Part shown: positions 10,641 to 22,845 of the stretch, one piece after another
How positions within the stretch are numbered: position 1 is the stretch's first letter
Layout: each line of letters starts with the position of its first letter
DNA from: Amoeboaphelidium protococcarum
Taxonomy: Eukaryota; Aphelidiomycota; Aphelidea
NCBI GenBank assembly: GCA_023515745.1
Contig: JALECJ010000256.1
Span: forward strand, 1,736,001-1,800,000
DNA: 64,000 nt
Direction of reading: 5' to 3'
Notes under the pieces: model-generated
What the model saw: the letters and a program-made list of their open reading frames with translations, nothing else
What the model was told of the DNA's origin: nothing
Database searches by the model: none
Translations under genes and position numbers: made by a program

Positions 10641-12509
10641 TCAGCATCCCTTGGAGTGATATCCAGCAGGAACCAAATGACATGGGACGTATAGAGACTA
10701 GAAATACTTCTTGAAGTAGACCTCTGGCAGGGCAAAAGTACTTGTCAGATTACCATATATATTGTACGCGCCGGGCAGAGTGACTTGGGGAGACTTAGGT
10801 CCCCAAGGATTAGACAGAATAAAAACACCATCTTCATAGTATAGGAGTGCATAGCCGTGAACACCAACTAACCCAGTTCCTTAGTACATCTCTTATTTAT
10901 CATTTTCCACGTAAGTGGCTGCACCTAAGGCCGCAAATTCATCGTTTTGGATTAGACTATTACTGATGAAACGGAACGATGGCACTTAACGGACATCGAT
11001 TTCTCCTTAACGTTTGCCAGTAAAGAGGCGATAGGTAACAGGGAGCGAATTACCCGTTAACAGCGAATTACCTTCAGATAATAGCTATTTTTCTGCAGCA
11101 GAGAAAAAAACTAACAGCCAAGGCGGATACGTCCCTCCATCAGGACCTTTGACGAGATCAGTGGAATTCTTGTAATCGTAATCCACAGATACATAATGAG
11201 GATTAAGATCATGATCATACAAAAGCACACGAGGACCAGTTCTTATAGCAGATCTGAACGCCAAACGAAGCTCTTTCACAACGAATACAGAAGGACAGCG
11301 ATATGATAGAGATGCAACCATACTCAAGAACCAACAATTACCCCACTAGCCCTGCGTTATTGCATCAAAGGCGACAAATCCTTCCTTTAAAAAACCACGC
11401 TAAAATTCCTTACCATAGCTCATGGACTCTTCAGACTTCTCTTTGGGAAACTTCACTGGAACGGCAGGCAATCCTTGAAACTGCACATACTTGACCACCT
11501 ATGGAAGGACATTGTTGCACAATGTATTTACAATTTCCCCAGAGTTATCAACCCAGATGTCAGAAACGGCGTACGGAGCAATATTCTCCTCATTAAATTC
11601 GGCCTAAAAGCAGGTAAAGCCATCTTCAGAACTAGATCCCCATCTTTCATTGCCATCTTGCAAAACTACAGGTTTCGCTTCGGTTCCGATGCATCGGGCG
11701 GAAGAACCACTACCTATACTACTCTTTTAGAAGCTGACAATTATGCCACCAGGGCATGAAATGTGATGATAAGAGTACGTTGAATTTCGTATCACCTCCA
11801 CCGACTGCACTATTTGGGTACCATAACTAGCTTATAATTCATAAACATTCATTCCATTGCAGCTGACTTCTCCTGCGCCAGGACCAAATGCAGTCAGTAA
11901 ACCACGATTTGTGCAATCGTACTCAGTAATAGTGCGCTCTGGCTGGACCGGGGCCTCACACAAAGCCATTTGAACTTCGCCAGATGTCGTGTTAACAAAC
12001 AATTACGATACGGCAGAGTCAGACCTATTCCAAAGCTAACCGGCCCAAATTGAGGGGCATTTTTAACCTGAGACAATAGAGTTGAAACCACCAGAATCAG
12101 AAATAATCGTTCCTTCAGAAGGATTTGAGCACATTGCAAAAGCAAAAAGGCCACTTTACCCTTTAATAATACCAGTGATAAATCCACCATGGCACTTGTA
12201 AATCTTCAGTTCGGAGCCTTCAATGTCAGACGCGTATGCAACCCCCTTATACAGATTGCTCACATTTGCAGATGTCATACGTTGACCATTTTCAGCACAG
12301 ATTGGACGGCCATCATCGCCTAAGCCAATCATAAACGATGAGCATTGCTACCAAGTACCAGCACTACCCAGTTTCCGTGTTTCAAGGTTAGTATCCACAG
12401 CCGTAGATAGACCATGAGCAGTAGCATTGACAGCGGACTCGTTTCGAGATTGGGACATTACTGTATACGGGTTTAGCGCCAAAACAGAGAGTAGGATTGC
12501 AAAATTCAT
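10641..12509 (-). CDS. Secreted calpain-like (C2 family) cysteine protease
   Basis: A 622-residue single-exon protein. A hydrophobic N-terminal signal peptide (MNFAILLSVLALNP) fixes the start. A Cys/Gly/Ser-rich N-terminal half (about residues 30-330) has no family I recognise. The C-terminal half has the papain-fold calpain core: QGQWGNCWFLS with the nucleophile Cys, HGYALLYYEDG with His, and LSNPWGPK with the Asn-Pro-Trp-Gly motif. Classical calpains are cytosolic and calcium-regulated; here there are no EF-hands or C2-like domains visible and the protein appears secreted. Many TAA/TAG codons are in frame. It could serve as an extracellular protease; the substrate is unknown. The catalytic triad is clear; the N-terminal domain is unidentified. 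Confidence 0.82.
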
Positions 12510-13256
12510 ATTGAAGTTATTCTATCTATAGTAATTAAACACTTTCATATATTCTATTAAATTCTTATATATTTAGAGATAAAAACAAATAGAGAGGTGA
12601 GACTTCTTGGAAATTACTAGATCCTACGCTCATGTAACGTTATGATATCAAGTGACGCGCCAGTCTTGAATGCTATTGGTGTGACTGTTCGCTGATGTAA
12701 CGTTCCATATTCAATGGATACAATTGCAACGTGACATAGAAAGACTTTGAGATAAAAACAGCTAAAACCAGACTGCCCGCAACTGCAGTGTCAGAAGACT
12801 ATGCCATAGGTAATTAGCCTCATATGACGCGCTGTAATGCAAAAGCTCATTAATCTTCACTAAGCTCAGAGTCTTAGTCGACAGCGTTCACAATCATCAA
12901 TCACAACTATATAACACTAGATTAAGATTGTGCATGTATATAAGGTAGAATGATCGCAAAGTCTATCAATAAGTACAGTAATTATAACTACCAGATATTA
13001 CGCGGCCAACGAAACAGCAAAGCTTCACATCAAGCTTTCCATTTGTAGCAGTCAAGTAGTAGGCAGACACAATTTTGGCTCGATAATATACAGCGACAAT
13101 AGCAGTAGGTACTCATCGGCGCCAACTTTAAACAAACACCTCAAGCCATCCTGTAAGATATTGTTATTTGATTATCTCGCAATTGAAATAGACGCTGTCA
13201 ACTAAAAACAACAACAACAACAGTATAACACAGGATATCTTTAATCAGCAACAAAA
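12510..13256. other. Intergenic
   Basis: No recognisable gene. It contains a short CAA-type repeat near 13206-13222 and short TGA-bounded frames on the minus strand (for example about 12973-13110) with no start codon or family similarity I can support. The promoter of the calpain-like gene should lie at its left end. Confidence 0.4.
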
Positions 13257-14399
13257 TCAATAATCGTCATCAAAAGTCTACAGACGCTCTCTTTAATGAA
13301 AATCATCGTCCACCTGGCCGGCAGTATGAATCGCTTCATCTTCATCCTGTAAATCATACACAGCGTGTCTTTATCGTCGTAGGGCAGTCCTCAGCGATTA
13401 TTGAATACTCTTTAGTGACATGGACTTTCTCGTCATCTTTGATGAATTACTACTACTTTACACTTTGGATACTGCTTTCAGCTTGGGCTAACTCCTAATT
13501 TATTCCAGAAGCGAACTGATTTATCCCAAATGAGCACCAGGCTCCTGATTATCATCTGAATTCTGCTATTGACCAAAGGAGGGCTATTGTCCATCGCTTG
13601 ACTTCCTACTAGAACTTGATCGCATTAGTAATTACTACGTAGAATTAGTCAACAGTTGCACCTTTTAAATAATGCTCGTAAGACTTTTAACCATTTATTC
13701 GTGAGATACCTTGTCAGTGTATTCAATACAATATTTATGAGCAGACTCGGCCTATTTCAAGACCGACTTCAAGTCCTGATTAGATTGAGTAATAGATTAC
13801 AAGAGTGTCGCATTCTATTGCTTCAATCGATTGATGGCCATCTCAGACAGTTGATCATGATGCCTTTATTTAACACCACCACTAGAAAATTTGACCTCAC
13901 CTTAATCGTAATCAGCTGTATGAGAAGATTCGTACAGTCTCGCATCATCAGACCTCATTACATGCATGGTAGGCCTTCGCTTGAATTAATTAAGCTCTTG
14001 ATCAGAATCTGCAGGAGTAACAGGACGCATAGTTAATCTTCTATTAGCATTAATGTTACCAGATTTGACGCCTCCAGTTGAAAGCAACCCCCGCTATGAT
14101 CGAGATTCGCTACCCAGACGGAGCAATTCACTTTGTAAAGCTTTAATGCGATCACGATAAGATCCAATCTACGCGTCTTTCTACATATTATTGAGCTTCT
14201 CTTTAATGCAAATGTCCATCAACAGAATATTCTTCTTCCACTGCGCAAATTAATCCATAGTCTTTTGAAAGAGATCTTAATTGCACAGTTCATCATTCTG
14301 ATCTGATACACCGCTGATCATATCCTCTTGGAATAACGCCTAGACATTTGCATTAGTGTGAGGACACTCTGGTAGCTCATACCATTATATAGAGTGCAT
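13257..14399 (-). CDS. Coiled-coil, Gln/Ser-rich protein of unknown function
   Basis: A 380-residue single-exon protein from ATG 14399 to TGA 13257-13259, rich in TAA/TAG-encoded Gln. The N-terminus is acidic and folded-looking (ELPECPHTNANVQALF, DQFAQWKKNILLMDI), followed by a basic heptad-like helix (EKLNNMQKD, YRDRIKALQSELLRL). A disordered Ser/Arg segment follows. A second helical stretch (EMAINRLKQQNATLLQ, then KSVLKQAESAHKYC) precedes a Ser/Gln-rich, basic, then acidic tail. It may be a structural or scaffold protein; no family is recognised. Single continuous frame of 381 codons with normal codon use supports a real gene. Confidence 0.55.
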
Positions 14400-15342
14400 A
14401 GCGAAATGGATAAATTGTATTAATCAATTTTAGTTGAACAAAATAATAAGTCAAAGAACATGAAGTAGATTAAAAGGGAATTAGCGCCCCTGACAGAATA
14501 GATCGCGCTTTTTCTCAGTATATCCTTCAAGTATTTCTTCGGCGACTGTAGTTAGTTAAAACTCTGCAAACAGTTACGCGCGACAAACTAAAAAAAAGAT
14601 TGAAGATACTTCTTGAAAATAATATTGATTTTAAGAAAAAGAGTATACTATATGAAAATCTGGTATTAAAATAAGGCATTTTGGTGTAAATGCCCGCATG
14701 TTCTTGGCTGGCAATACAGCGGGCGTGGGCTTGATTGTTTCAACATCACGCGCTCGATTTGTGAGCGAATCATGTGTTGGTCGGAACTTGCTTAGGAGGT
14801 TGTCCAACGTTTTTCTATATCATTAAAATTTTTCTCCCAATGATGAGATAGTCAATGAGAACAACTAGGAAGATACTGAAGTATCACACAAGTGTATGCA
14901 AATAAAATTCTGATTTCATAAGATGGACGCGACATGATTCAATCCATAGTAACTTTCATAATGAATCTCATCAATTAACCGCAATATATTTCGGAAATGA
15001 GGCTTCTTATACAGGAATTTAATTATCCTACACAAAGTGAAAGTTATAAATTACATCAGATACTGTATAACTGCGATATGTGGTGTTATTTTTAGGCAAT
15101 AATCATTTTACCGAATTAAGTTTCAGCATGCTAAAAGAGCTGCCGGTGTCCGCACAAGTCCTGGTACATGTGAATGTTCTACTTCATATTAGTTTTTGCA
15201 TGCGCTCGTTAATGATATGGTGTACAAAGAGCCACACAGTCTTTTCTAAAGTGTCGGGGCTTTTCTCGTATTTTAAATCCTCTTCGTGTTATCTGATTAA
15301 CATTCAGTATCTTGATAACACGGTCAAAAGTATATTCTATCA
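14400..15342. other. Intergenic, AT-rich
   Basis: Nearly 1 kb without a gene I can support. Long TGA-free frames exist here (for example a plus-strand frame starting at 15080), but their Phe/Ser/Cys/His-rich translations look like chance readings in a sequence where only TGA terminates. It contains the promoter of the plus-strand gene starting near 15343. Confidence 0.4.
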
Positions 15343-16577
15343 ATGTCCAAATAATCTAACAGTAAAAGCATTCCACTTCCTAGAGCAGCCCGTGTTGGTG
15401 GCGGTTTAAATTATTACAAAAAGCTGTACGCGGATTCTATTGGTAATGTTTTGATGGATCACATCATGTAATTAATAAAGTATGTGCGCGTATGTAGAGG
15501 GCGATGATATTCAGGAAAAGTCTCGAATCCTCGAGGAACAATGGCATAAGCTACCACAGAAATAAAAGGATTTGTACAAGCACAAGGCAAAGTTTGGGCC
15601 CTACCCGGATGCCTGGTAAGAAGAGACGCGCAGTAAGTTGATGAAAGAGATGTATTCTACGGTAAGCTTTCGATGTTAAGCAACCCTTTGTGCCACATTG
15701 CATTGTAGATAACTTATCTTACTAATACGAACTAGGAAGAATTTTTCCTAATCCGCGTTAGGAAGGATTAGGATGGTTAGTGGGATGTGGATTTAAAGGC
15801 CACTCCTATGATGTAGTAGTTTAAGTAAAACTATGAGAATGCTTTCAATTTGAATCAGAGGAACGACTTCGAGTCGCGTCTGAAGTTGATGCTGTCGTAG
15901 TTAAATATCAGCAAGAGGCATGGCTTGCCGCATAAAAGTATTTCATCATATTCTATAGACTATATTTCATACAGTGTCTTGTAGTAAAGGAAAATGACGA
16001 TGGGCGTTTAGAGTTTGTGCCGGATGCGACAGCACTTGAGCAGGTATAGCGCGAGATTCGTCGCAAGTCGGAGGAGAATGTAGCCAAAGTTAGCGCTCAT
16101 TTCGATCGTCTATGGTGTAAGTTTGGAGTTTTTGCTAGTAATATCAATTATACTATCTGTGTAGAGCGCTTTGTTCCTCCTGTTAATGCCGTCAAACCGG
16201 TGAAGTTCCCCTGGCAATCTAACGCTCCAAGTAAATATCAGTTCAAGGTAATCGGTATGCCGTCCAGAATTGTACATGGCCAGAATAAGGTAATTGGTTT
16301 GAAAAAGCTTTCGAAGATGACGGACATAGAAGTTAGAATGATCAAGGACAATCTCCAGAGCATCAAGCTTGTGGAGCGTAGACCTGAGGATCAGGGTCAG
16401 GCGTCTACTTCAACTTCTACTGAACGCGCTAGATCTGAAGTTTCTGATGGAGATGCTGGAACTTTTGAGGATGTGGAGGACGTCGAGACCGAAGAACCAG
16501 TTGCTGTTAAGGGGTTCGATGACTATTCTGAAGATGATCCAGACAGCTCTGAAGAAGCATCCTCAGTTAGTGAATGA
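15343..16577 (+). CDS. Multi-exon protein of unknown function (HMG-box-like N-terminal segment)
   Basis: Exons are joined by eye. Well-supported introns are 15662-15735 (74 nt), 15938-15984 (47 nt) and 16117-16164 (48 nt). A first intron around 15490-15535 (GTATGT donor, 46 nt) is needed to connect the ATG at 15343 but its exact ends are uncertain; otherwise the start is ATG 15482. The N-terminal part (EQWHKLPQKQKDLYKHKAK, then FGPYPDAW) resembles an HMG-box helix. The centre has the block EEFFLIRV...DGQWDVDLKATPMM. The C-terminal domain includes FPWQSNAPSKYQFKV and GLKKLSKMTDIEVR, ending in an acidic Ser/Glu tail and TGA 16575-16577. A partial copy of exon 2 lies at 42.3 kb. Possibly organellar or chromatin-related, but I do not recognise it. 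Confidence 0.6.
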
Positions 16578-16660
16578 TCCGTGACCAAAACTCAAACATA
16601 CATAAATTATTACTCACAGCCATCATGATTGTAGACTTACACTTACCAAAGCTTATCAAC

Positions 16661-17457
16661 TCAACACAGTTTCAACTTCTGCAATTATTCCATAAGACTC
16701 TCTTGAGCGCATTTTAATTACGCACGAGTCTCTGCATGATCCAAATAAAGCTTGAATGACAACAGCTCATGCCTTTTGGCCTTCTTCACATCTACGCGCT
16801 CTTTTACTTATTCTACCGTTAACTCAGCGTCTAATAACTACTTTGCCTAGATAATGTAGACATTGCTACAATCAAATGTCTACGGAACTTCCAAATCCAG
16901 ATTACTACAAAAGCAAATGATATAATCTTATGTAAATGCTAAAGGTGTTACCTCAGAATATCAAAACAGGCATCTTTATTCGCGATAAATTCTTGTCTTG
17001 CCAACCTTCTTTTAGTATTATACTTCGAACCATTCCTCGTCCAGTTTTTCTAATTGACTTCAGCTCTCTTTGCCTTTGAGAAGTTCATCTCAGAGTAGAA
17101 GCAAGGAATATCTAAGTCCACCACCGAGGATGGATCTTCAATGGCCTATAGTATTTTGTTCTCCTTCCATGTTCTAGTGCGCTTGGGCTTGGACTTAATT
17201 ATTGCAATGTCCTTCTCAACACACTGAACATACTTTAGCTTACATTTATCTAATAATTTGTAGAATTATGCTTTATCCTCTTCATTTTCAAAGTCTTCAT
17301 CTGCCGGTAGAGTTTAGTCAGCTTCTTGAAATGTAAGACATTACCGACAATAGACCTTCTCCCACAGGTAAACAGTGAACTCATGTTCAGTCATTATTCT
17401 CATATACCCCTCAGCTGTCTCTTTAAATTAGCCTTATAATTGCTTAAGATTTTCCAT
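16661..17457 (-). CDS. Protein of unknown function, one intron
   Basis: A 249-residue protein: exon 1 17457-16952, intron 16951-16905 (47 nt, GT-AG on the minus strand), exon 2 to TGA 16661-16663. The start MENLKQLQGQFK is a clean ATG at 17457. The N-terminal half is acidic-helical (EHEFTVYLWEKVYCRQ, ADEDFENEEDKAQFYKLL), the centre is basic (IKSKPKRTRTWKENK) with a run of basic residues before the intron (YNTKRRLARQEF), and exon 2 is helical (LLDAELTVEQVKERVDVKK). Gln is repeatedly TAA/TAG. It converges on the preceding gene with 83 bp between stops. No family recognised. Confidence 0.55.
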
Positions 17458-17973
17458 CCAATAATATATAACAAGTATGATACAATGTTAATTTATTAAA
17501 TTCGTTGTTTGAAGCGACTCTGTTTTCGGGGAAGATGAATGAAGAGAAAGGGCGTCATAAGTTTGTGGTCGAAGAATATGCCGGTTTAATAGAGACATCA
17601 ATAATCACGTTGCTGAATTTTCTTTAAAATTACCACATAAATCGATATGCTTTGTAACTGCACTATACAATGATAGTTGCTATCTTTTATCAATAACATG
17701 CGTTTTATAACGCGTACAGGGCATTTCGTGTTAGGATCCTCCGACCATTGTGAAATATGAGACAGTGCTAGTATGGTGTTGATGGATTATATACGGCCAG
17801 GTAAGTCTACTTTTATTAGATTATGTAAAATTTAGCCACAAGTCTTATTGATGTTGAGTAGTGCAACAGTTAGTAGATGTACCGAATGTGTCGCGTTTCC
17901 TTGACTGCCCGCATATCTATTATATACGTCAATATATAGCTCAGTTGCAGTATGAAAGTACCACAGTAATATA
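17458..17973. other. Intergenic (divergent promoter)
   Basis: Lies between two divergently transcribed genes. A short exon-like reading with a GTAAGT donor occurs near 17773-17802, but I could not join it in phase to the downstream plus-strand gene. Nothing else supportable. Confidence 0.35.
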
Positions 17974-18384
17974 ATGATGGATGTTCCTGATCATTTGCGT
18001 AAGAATCCACATGAATATCACGCTGCTAAAGTATATCCGGCCTACTTTGATTAGTTCTGGTGGGTGCCGCTCTGCAGAGTTTGCATCTTGCTGCAATAAT
18101 TTGGATAGCGAGACCAGCTTGCTCGTATTGCACTCATCAATCAATATTTGGTATTTAAATTATTACGAATCATACTGCTAGTAGCGATTAATGCTATATT
18201 GGCCTTTTACGGTTTTTAAATGGGTGGTTTGGTGAAAGAGTAACTTGATATTTCTATTCATCAAGATTGGCGAACACCTTCTGTACGCGATGTTGATCCA
18301 GATCAAATTTTTAGAAAAAAAAGTTCAACTTATGCGAATAATGTTCTTTCGGACTTTAAAATTAGGCAATTAAATTTAATATGA
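17974..18384 (+). CDS. Small single-span membrane protein, unknown
   Basis: A 136-residue frame from tandem ATGs at 17974/17977 to TGA 18382-18384. The N-terminal part is hydrophilic and aromatic (DHLRKNPHEYHAAKVYPAYF, QFWWVPLCR), followed by one convincing membrane segment (VFKLLRIILLVAINAILAFY) and a polar C-terminal tail (HQDWRTPSVRDVDPDQIF). Gln is TAA/TAG at several places. An in-frame TGA at 17953 bounds it upstream unless an upstream exon exists. No family recognised; it could be a small organellar or endomembrane protein. Confidence 0.45.
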
Positions 18385-18649
18385 GGAAATACTTCCCTGC
18401 TCTGATTTCTGACTGATATGTGTGTCTGTATGGTGGCTGGAGTCTTAATCTTTATCGAATCAAACTTCTACTTCGAGCGCGTCCTGAGATGAGCGAGTGC
18501 ATTACGAACCATGCTAAGTGCATTTACGCAATCGAAGATATTTTGACTATATAAAGATAAGACGTCATTGGTTGTGTCTAAATATCAAACTAAAGAAAGA
18601 TAGCATGATGTATTAATACAATAAGAAGTTCTATTGAGTAGCGCTGATA

Positions 18650-21600
18650 TCAATTGTCCATCAAGCGGATGGTTCTATTCTATTCTTCGACAAGTTTGGC
18701 TATAATTGATAATCTGAAGTTCTCCAGCATCTGTTAAGTGACATTATGGAATGAATTGATGACACTATAACCAGATGTAATAAACTTTTACGCGATAATC
18801 AGACAGAATACACCACAATTGTACTGATCTCGCTGTCTCGATACATTGGTAAACCTTTTCACCTGATACTCTGAGATATCCTCCTCTGGATTCCAAAATC
18901 GATATAAACTGAAGTACTTCTTGACTTTGAGAGCATCAACATCTCCTTAGAACGGATCATAAAAAACTATCTACTTACGTCTCTTAAATATAGCATACAA
19001 AGTCCAGTGAACATGATCCTAGTGATCCAAAAACAGCATTCTATCTTGTCGAAACCGTTAATAGACTACATCATCAGGTCCGACTGCACATATGTAGCCA
19101 AATCTAGAGTGAATATCCCCTAACGCTGAGCACCACGACCGAGATAAGAGTGGACTGACAAAGGTTGAATCTTGAAGCAGAATATGAGCTGCAAAATCAT
19201 CCAACCATTCACCAGGAGCACAACTTTCGATTGCATGCTCATAATTAGCTAGACTTCCGACAGATGCACGAATAAGGTTATTGACTTCAGTTTCAAATAG
19301 CTCTGTGAAGAACGCGCCCTCATCCTATATCTCATTCAGCAGAATATAATCTACCATCAAGGTCAATCGAACTTACTCGTCAATTTACTGCTCGCTTCCG
19401 TCCATCACAGGAGGTGGCTATTGAGCGGAATTTGGTTCACTAATAATATACTCCGCTGCCACAACTTCACTCGTAGTCAAAGGAAATTACTTTTATAGCA
19501 CGGAGAATATATCATGCTATTTAAAATTGATAACACATTTGGAGAACCCAACCACCAGCTGAGAGAGTTAGCGATAAAACTTGTGCAAATACTCAATGAC
19601 CACTTAGCATTCATACGAAATCGAAGAAGCGGTATTGACTTTGCCTTCCAAGTACTCTACCATATACACCAGCTTATTTAGCATGATTTAAGCATCAAGC
19701 ACATTATAGACGAGCTCTTCCACAGTTCTATCTAGCAGCGTCTTCAATTAAATCAGCTTTATACGCGAGGTAGGTACGAGTCCAAAATGTTATGCAAGTA
19801 GTTCTTAGACATTCTATGAAGAGCATTGACGACTGAGCTAATCAAATTTATCTTCAGATTTCACGTAAGCATTCCACTTCATAAACAGAGAGTTTACTAA
19901 ATCCAGTGAGGTAAGGAACGCGTTGTAATACTAAGTTTTGGTTGCTCTGAATCGCTATTTCAGTTTAGTAGTGTTGCCAAACTTGTCACATGCTAAATTT
20001 ATCGCGTCCCTCTCAATCATTGAATTTAGGAGCTAATGCAGGGCAACTTTCATCTAGTCAGTATAAATGCTTTACAAAGCATTTTGAACGACGGCAGAGT
20101 TCAGATCCATACGCTATACTCCAAGTAGTCTCTCAAGCGCCACCAGCTATCCCAGAACCTCTTCATTTCCTGCATTTTCATACAGCGCCACCAGCAGCAG
20201 AGCATACTGAGAGTATGACTTTTACTCTAAGCTTAGAGACTCATCATCGCGAGCAGGAGAAATATGGTCAGAGCCTTGCTGAAGATGAATGACATCCGCA
20301 GTTGTCATCCCAGACAGCTGCAACAGTTAATCATACTACGCCACGAGCACCTCATACTTCTGAATATTCATATCTACGCGATCAGACAGAGTATTAATAA
20401 CCATCTGATCGGATTCCTCCTTCATGTGGAGCAACAAAAAACTCAGATAATCGTTGCGCTTTCCCATGGCCATTTCCCTGAGAAAAGTATTGCGGCCCAG
20501 ACTGGACCACCGCGTTTCAGCTATCTCTCCAGCACATGTACCTGCACCAGGATAATTCTTCTGATCATACCCTTAAATGCAGGATTATTGATGAGCATAC
20601 AGATGAAAGCTTGGAATAAGAAACTGCACATTTGCGCCACTAGGAACACGTCTCACGAAATTCTTCTAAAATTGACATGCTATATCGTAGAATACCAAGA
20701 GATCAGATGAATCGTCCAACTTCTCTATAACATTCTTTAAAGCTATATCTCCGTAATGAAATCCTTCGCCTGACTTAATATTGGAGAACGTAGCCGCGCA
20801 GGGACAACCATGCCGAGAGCAGAATGCTCCAAACAGTCCTGTAAAATCATTAAGAGCTGAGGAACTTCTCTCTGCAACGGTTCTCAAAGCATTGAAAGCA
20901 CTACAAGTACTGGAAGGAGGAGAGGATGTAGATAGATCATCACGTTTCGCAAAGAATATATTAGTTATTTAGTCGCCATCAGCACCACCTTTATTCCTTC
21001 TATGCATCAATTTAAAGCAGCCATCTAAAGACACGAGCATTTTTGACCAACTGAGATCGATTTTAATTTCGTAATTAGATAGAGACAGAGCCATCCTCTT
21101 AAGCGTATGTATATCATATTCAATTAAATTCAACGGGTCAGTATCAGCGAGCTGCTTCACTTTGTTCCAGAACTCGTTCCCTTTCCATAGCGTGGAATCA
21201 TTAGTTGGCACAACAAGTTAGATTGGGCAAGCCATACAATCAAAAAAGACTTTAGGCATAATACTTTCTAGAATCTAAAACCTTAGAAGTTTGTACTAAT
21301 AAAAAGCATCCAAAACTGCATCATAGACTTTATCATCCAGAAAAGAGGTGCAAAAATCATCAATGGACTACACAAAACTATGCATGCTGATATGCGCGTT
21401 GCACAACATGGAATCATAAAGCTCTAATGTATCTACAGTTACAACAGTACTAACATCAGATGGACTGGCAGGAAAAAGACTACACTGTAGCAATAGATCC
21501 AACTACTTCTACTCGTCGCATCTGCATAAGGGAACTGAAACGCGTAAAACACCAGACTCGAAGTGTATCAGATTCACCGGCTTCCAACCCCCTTTACATT

Positions 21601-22402
21601 AGGCACATTATACACCATACTTAGGAATATTCAATAGAGATACTGGTATATCGACGTTCTAGTACCACTATGCAAAAGGCATATGATAACTTCTTACGTT
21701 TGCATGGTGTTCACAAAAGCAGCTTATAGAACAAAATACAACATCTTAACAGCTTCTACAAGAAATTCGCTAATCAGTTACTACCTCTACTTTATCACAT
21801 ACACTGCAATTTGAATCAGTCATGGCTTTTAAGGGTAGCAATTTCTTCATGGCCAAGTGCCCACCTTCCTTCGTCCGCCAATCTGCAAAGGATTGTCCAA
21901 ATCTAGCCAAGCGCCTATAATAATTTGAAGTACTATTTGCCAGCGGAATATCTTAAAAGGAGTTGTGAACAGGCTCATCGTATGCTTGCCATGGACTGTG
22001 ACACGTACCATCAAGGCGAGATCTCGATACGTGTTGCTGATTGCGACTGTCACCAGTATCCACTGAATTATCCAATAGCGGGTTCTGATACTGATATTCA
22101 TTACTGTCGTCCTGATGTCCATTGTAATCATCACCAGCTAATCTATCTCCGCTTTAGTCATCTGTATCATACACTCTCATCTAGTTAATATCATCAGCCG
22201 TATAATTAGATATTTCTCTACGCAATCCTTTCATATAATCTGACATCTTCAAAGCTTTCATATGCTACCGAACAGCGGTTTTAGAAGGAGACTCCACCGA
22301 TATCGTCTACAAGACACGCTTCTTCTTCTAATCAACTCCACCACCAAGGATTTATATTTTAAATTGATATACAGATTTATCAAGCTTCTTGCGTCTGCCC
22401 AT
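18650..22402 (-). CDS. KDZ-superfamily transposase fused to a Ulp1-like (C48) protease
   Basis: A single intact frame of 1251 codons (1250 aa). The N-terminus is basic (MGRRKKLDKSV); a Cys/His cluster follows (CSVCDK, CRSCQD, CSISCFCEHH), like the CxC zinc modules tied to KDZ transposases. The transposase core has Asp460 in SLDGCFKL, FCSRHGCPC, SGEGFHYGD, Asp573 in FYDIACQF, FHLYAHQQSC and Glu626/Glu629 in GEIAETRW. This matches the RNase-H-fold KDZ pattern (Kyakuja-Dileera-Zisupton). The last 200 residues look like a Ulp1/SENP protease: His1132 (HVHW), Asp1149 (FYDPF) and Gln-x-x-Cys ending at Cys1196 (QYNCGVF). The ORF uses TAA/TAG as Gln as freely as host genes, so it is adapted to the host code. 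It ends at TGA 18650-18652. Confidence 0.85.
18650..22402 (-). mobile_element. KDZ-type DNA transposon, coding part; ends not located
   Basis: The element is defined by its intact transposase. I looked for terminal inverted repeats in the flanks (about 18385-18649 and 22403-22845) and saw no clear pair by eye, so the true boundaries and target-site duplication are unknown. An uninterrupted 1250-residue reading frame suggests recent activity or domestication. Confidence 0.65.
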
Positions 22403-22845
22403 TGTTCCAACAATTTTCCGTTTTTCACGCTCTAAGAAAGGGGAGCTCCCTCGTTGTTTCACAACGCTATCGGCGCAAGATAGCGCAGCACCATTAAGAA
22501 ACGCTGAGGTATATTGAGAGTGGAGAAAAAAGATTTGTGATGTATAAAAACATGTACATTTTCATAAACTGAGTAAAATTGTTTGAATTTAGTATTACCG
22601 ACAAACATATTCTCAATCTAATGTTGGAAGCTGATGTGCATAAGTAACCTGGGGCTTTTTCAGCCCGATGACCAAGGAAAGAATTCTTGACCCCGGAAGC
22701 GCTTTTTCTTCACCATATAAAAATTACTCGTTCAACTTCCTCCTTTAGTGCTACGTGCTGCGTGTAATCTTAACGATAATAATTGCGGCGCTAGATTTTA
22801 AATTATAATTTGCTCTTTCTCCCTGTGATTATAAAGTATTAAAAA
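22403..22845. other. Intergenic between transposase and G-patch gene
   Basis: Divergent region. No ORF or RNA gene recognised. A short hairpin-like GGGGC/GCCC pair occurs near 22650-22666. It probably contains one end of the KDZ element. Confidence 0.35.

Noticed and set aside
15080-15409. Plus-strand frame beginning at ATG 15080
   Set aside because: Phe/Ser/Cys/His-rich translation with no features; a better start for the downstream gene lies in another frame at 15343.
18385-22845. Terminal inverted repeats for the KDZ element
   Set aside because: Scanned both flanks; no convincing inverted pair or target-site duplication was seen, so element ends are not called.
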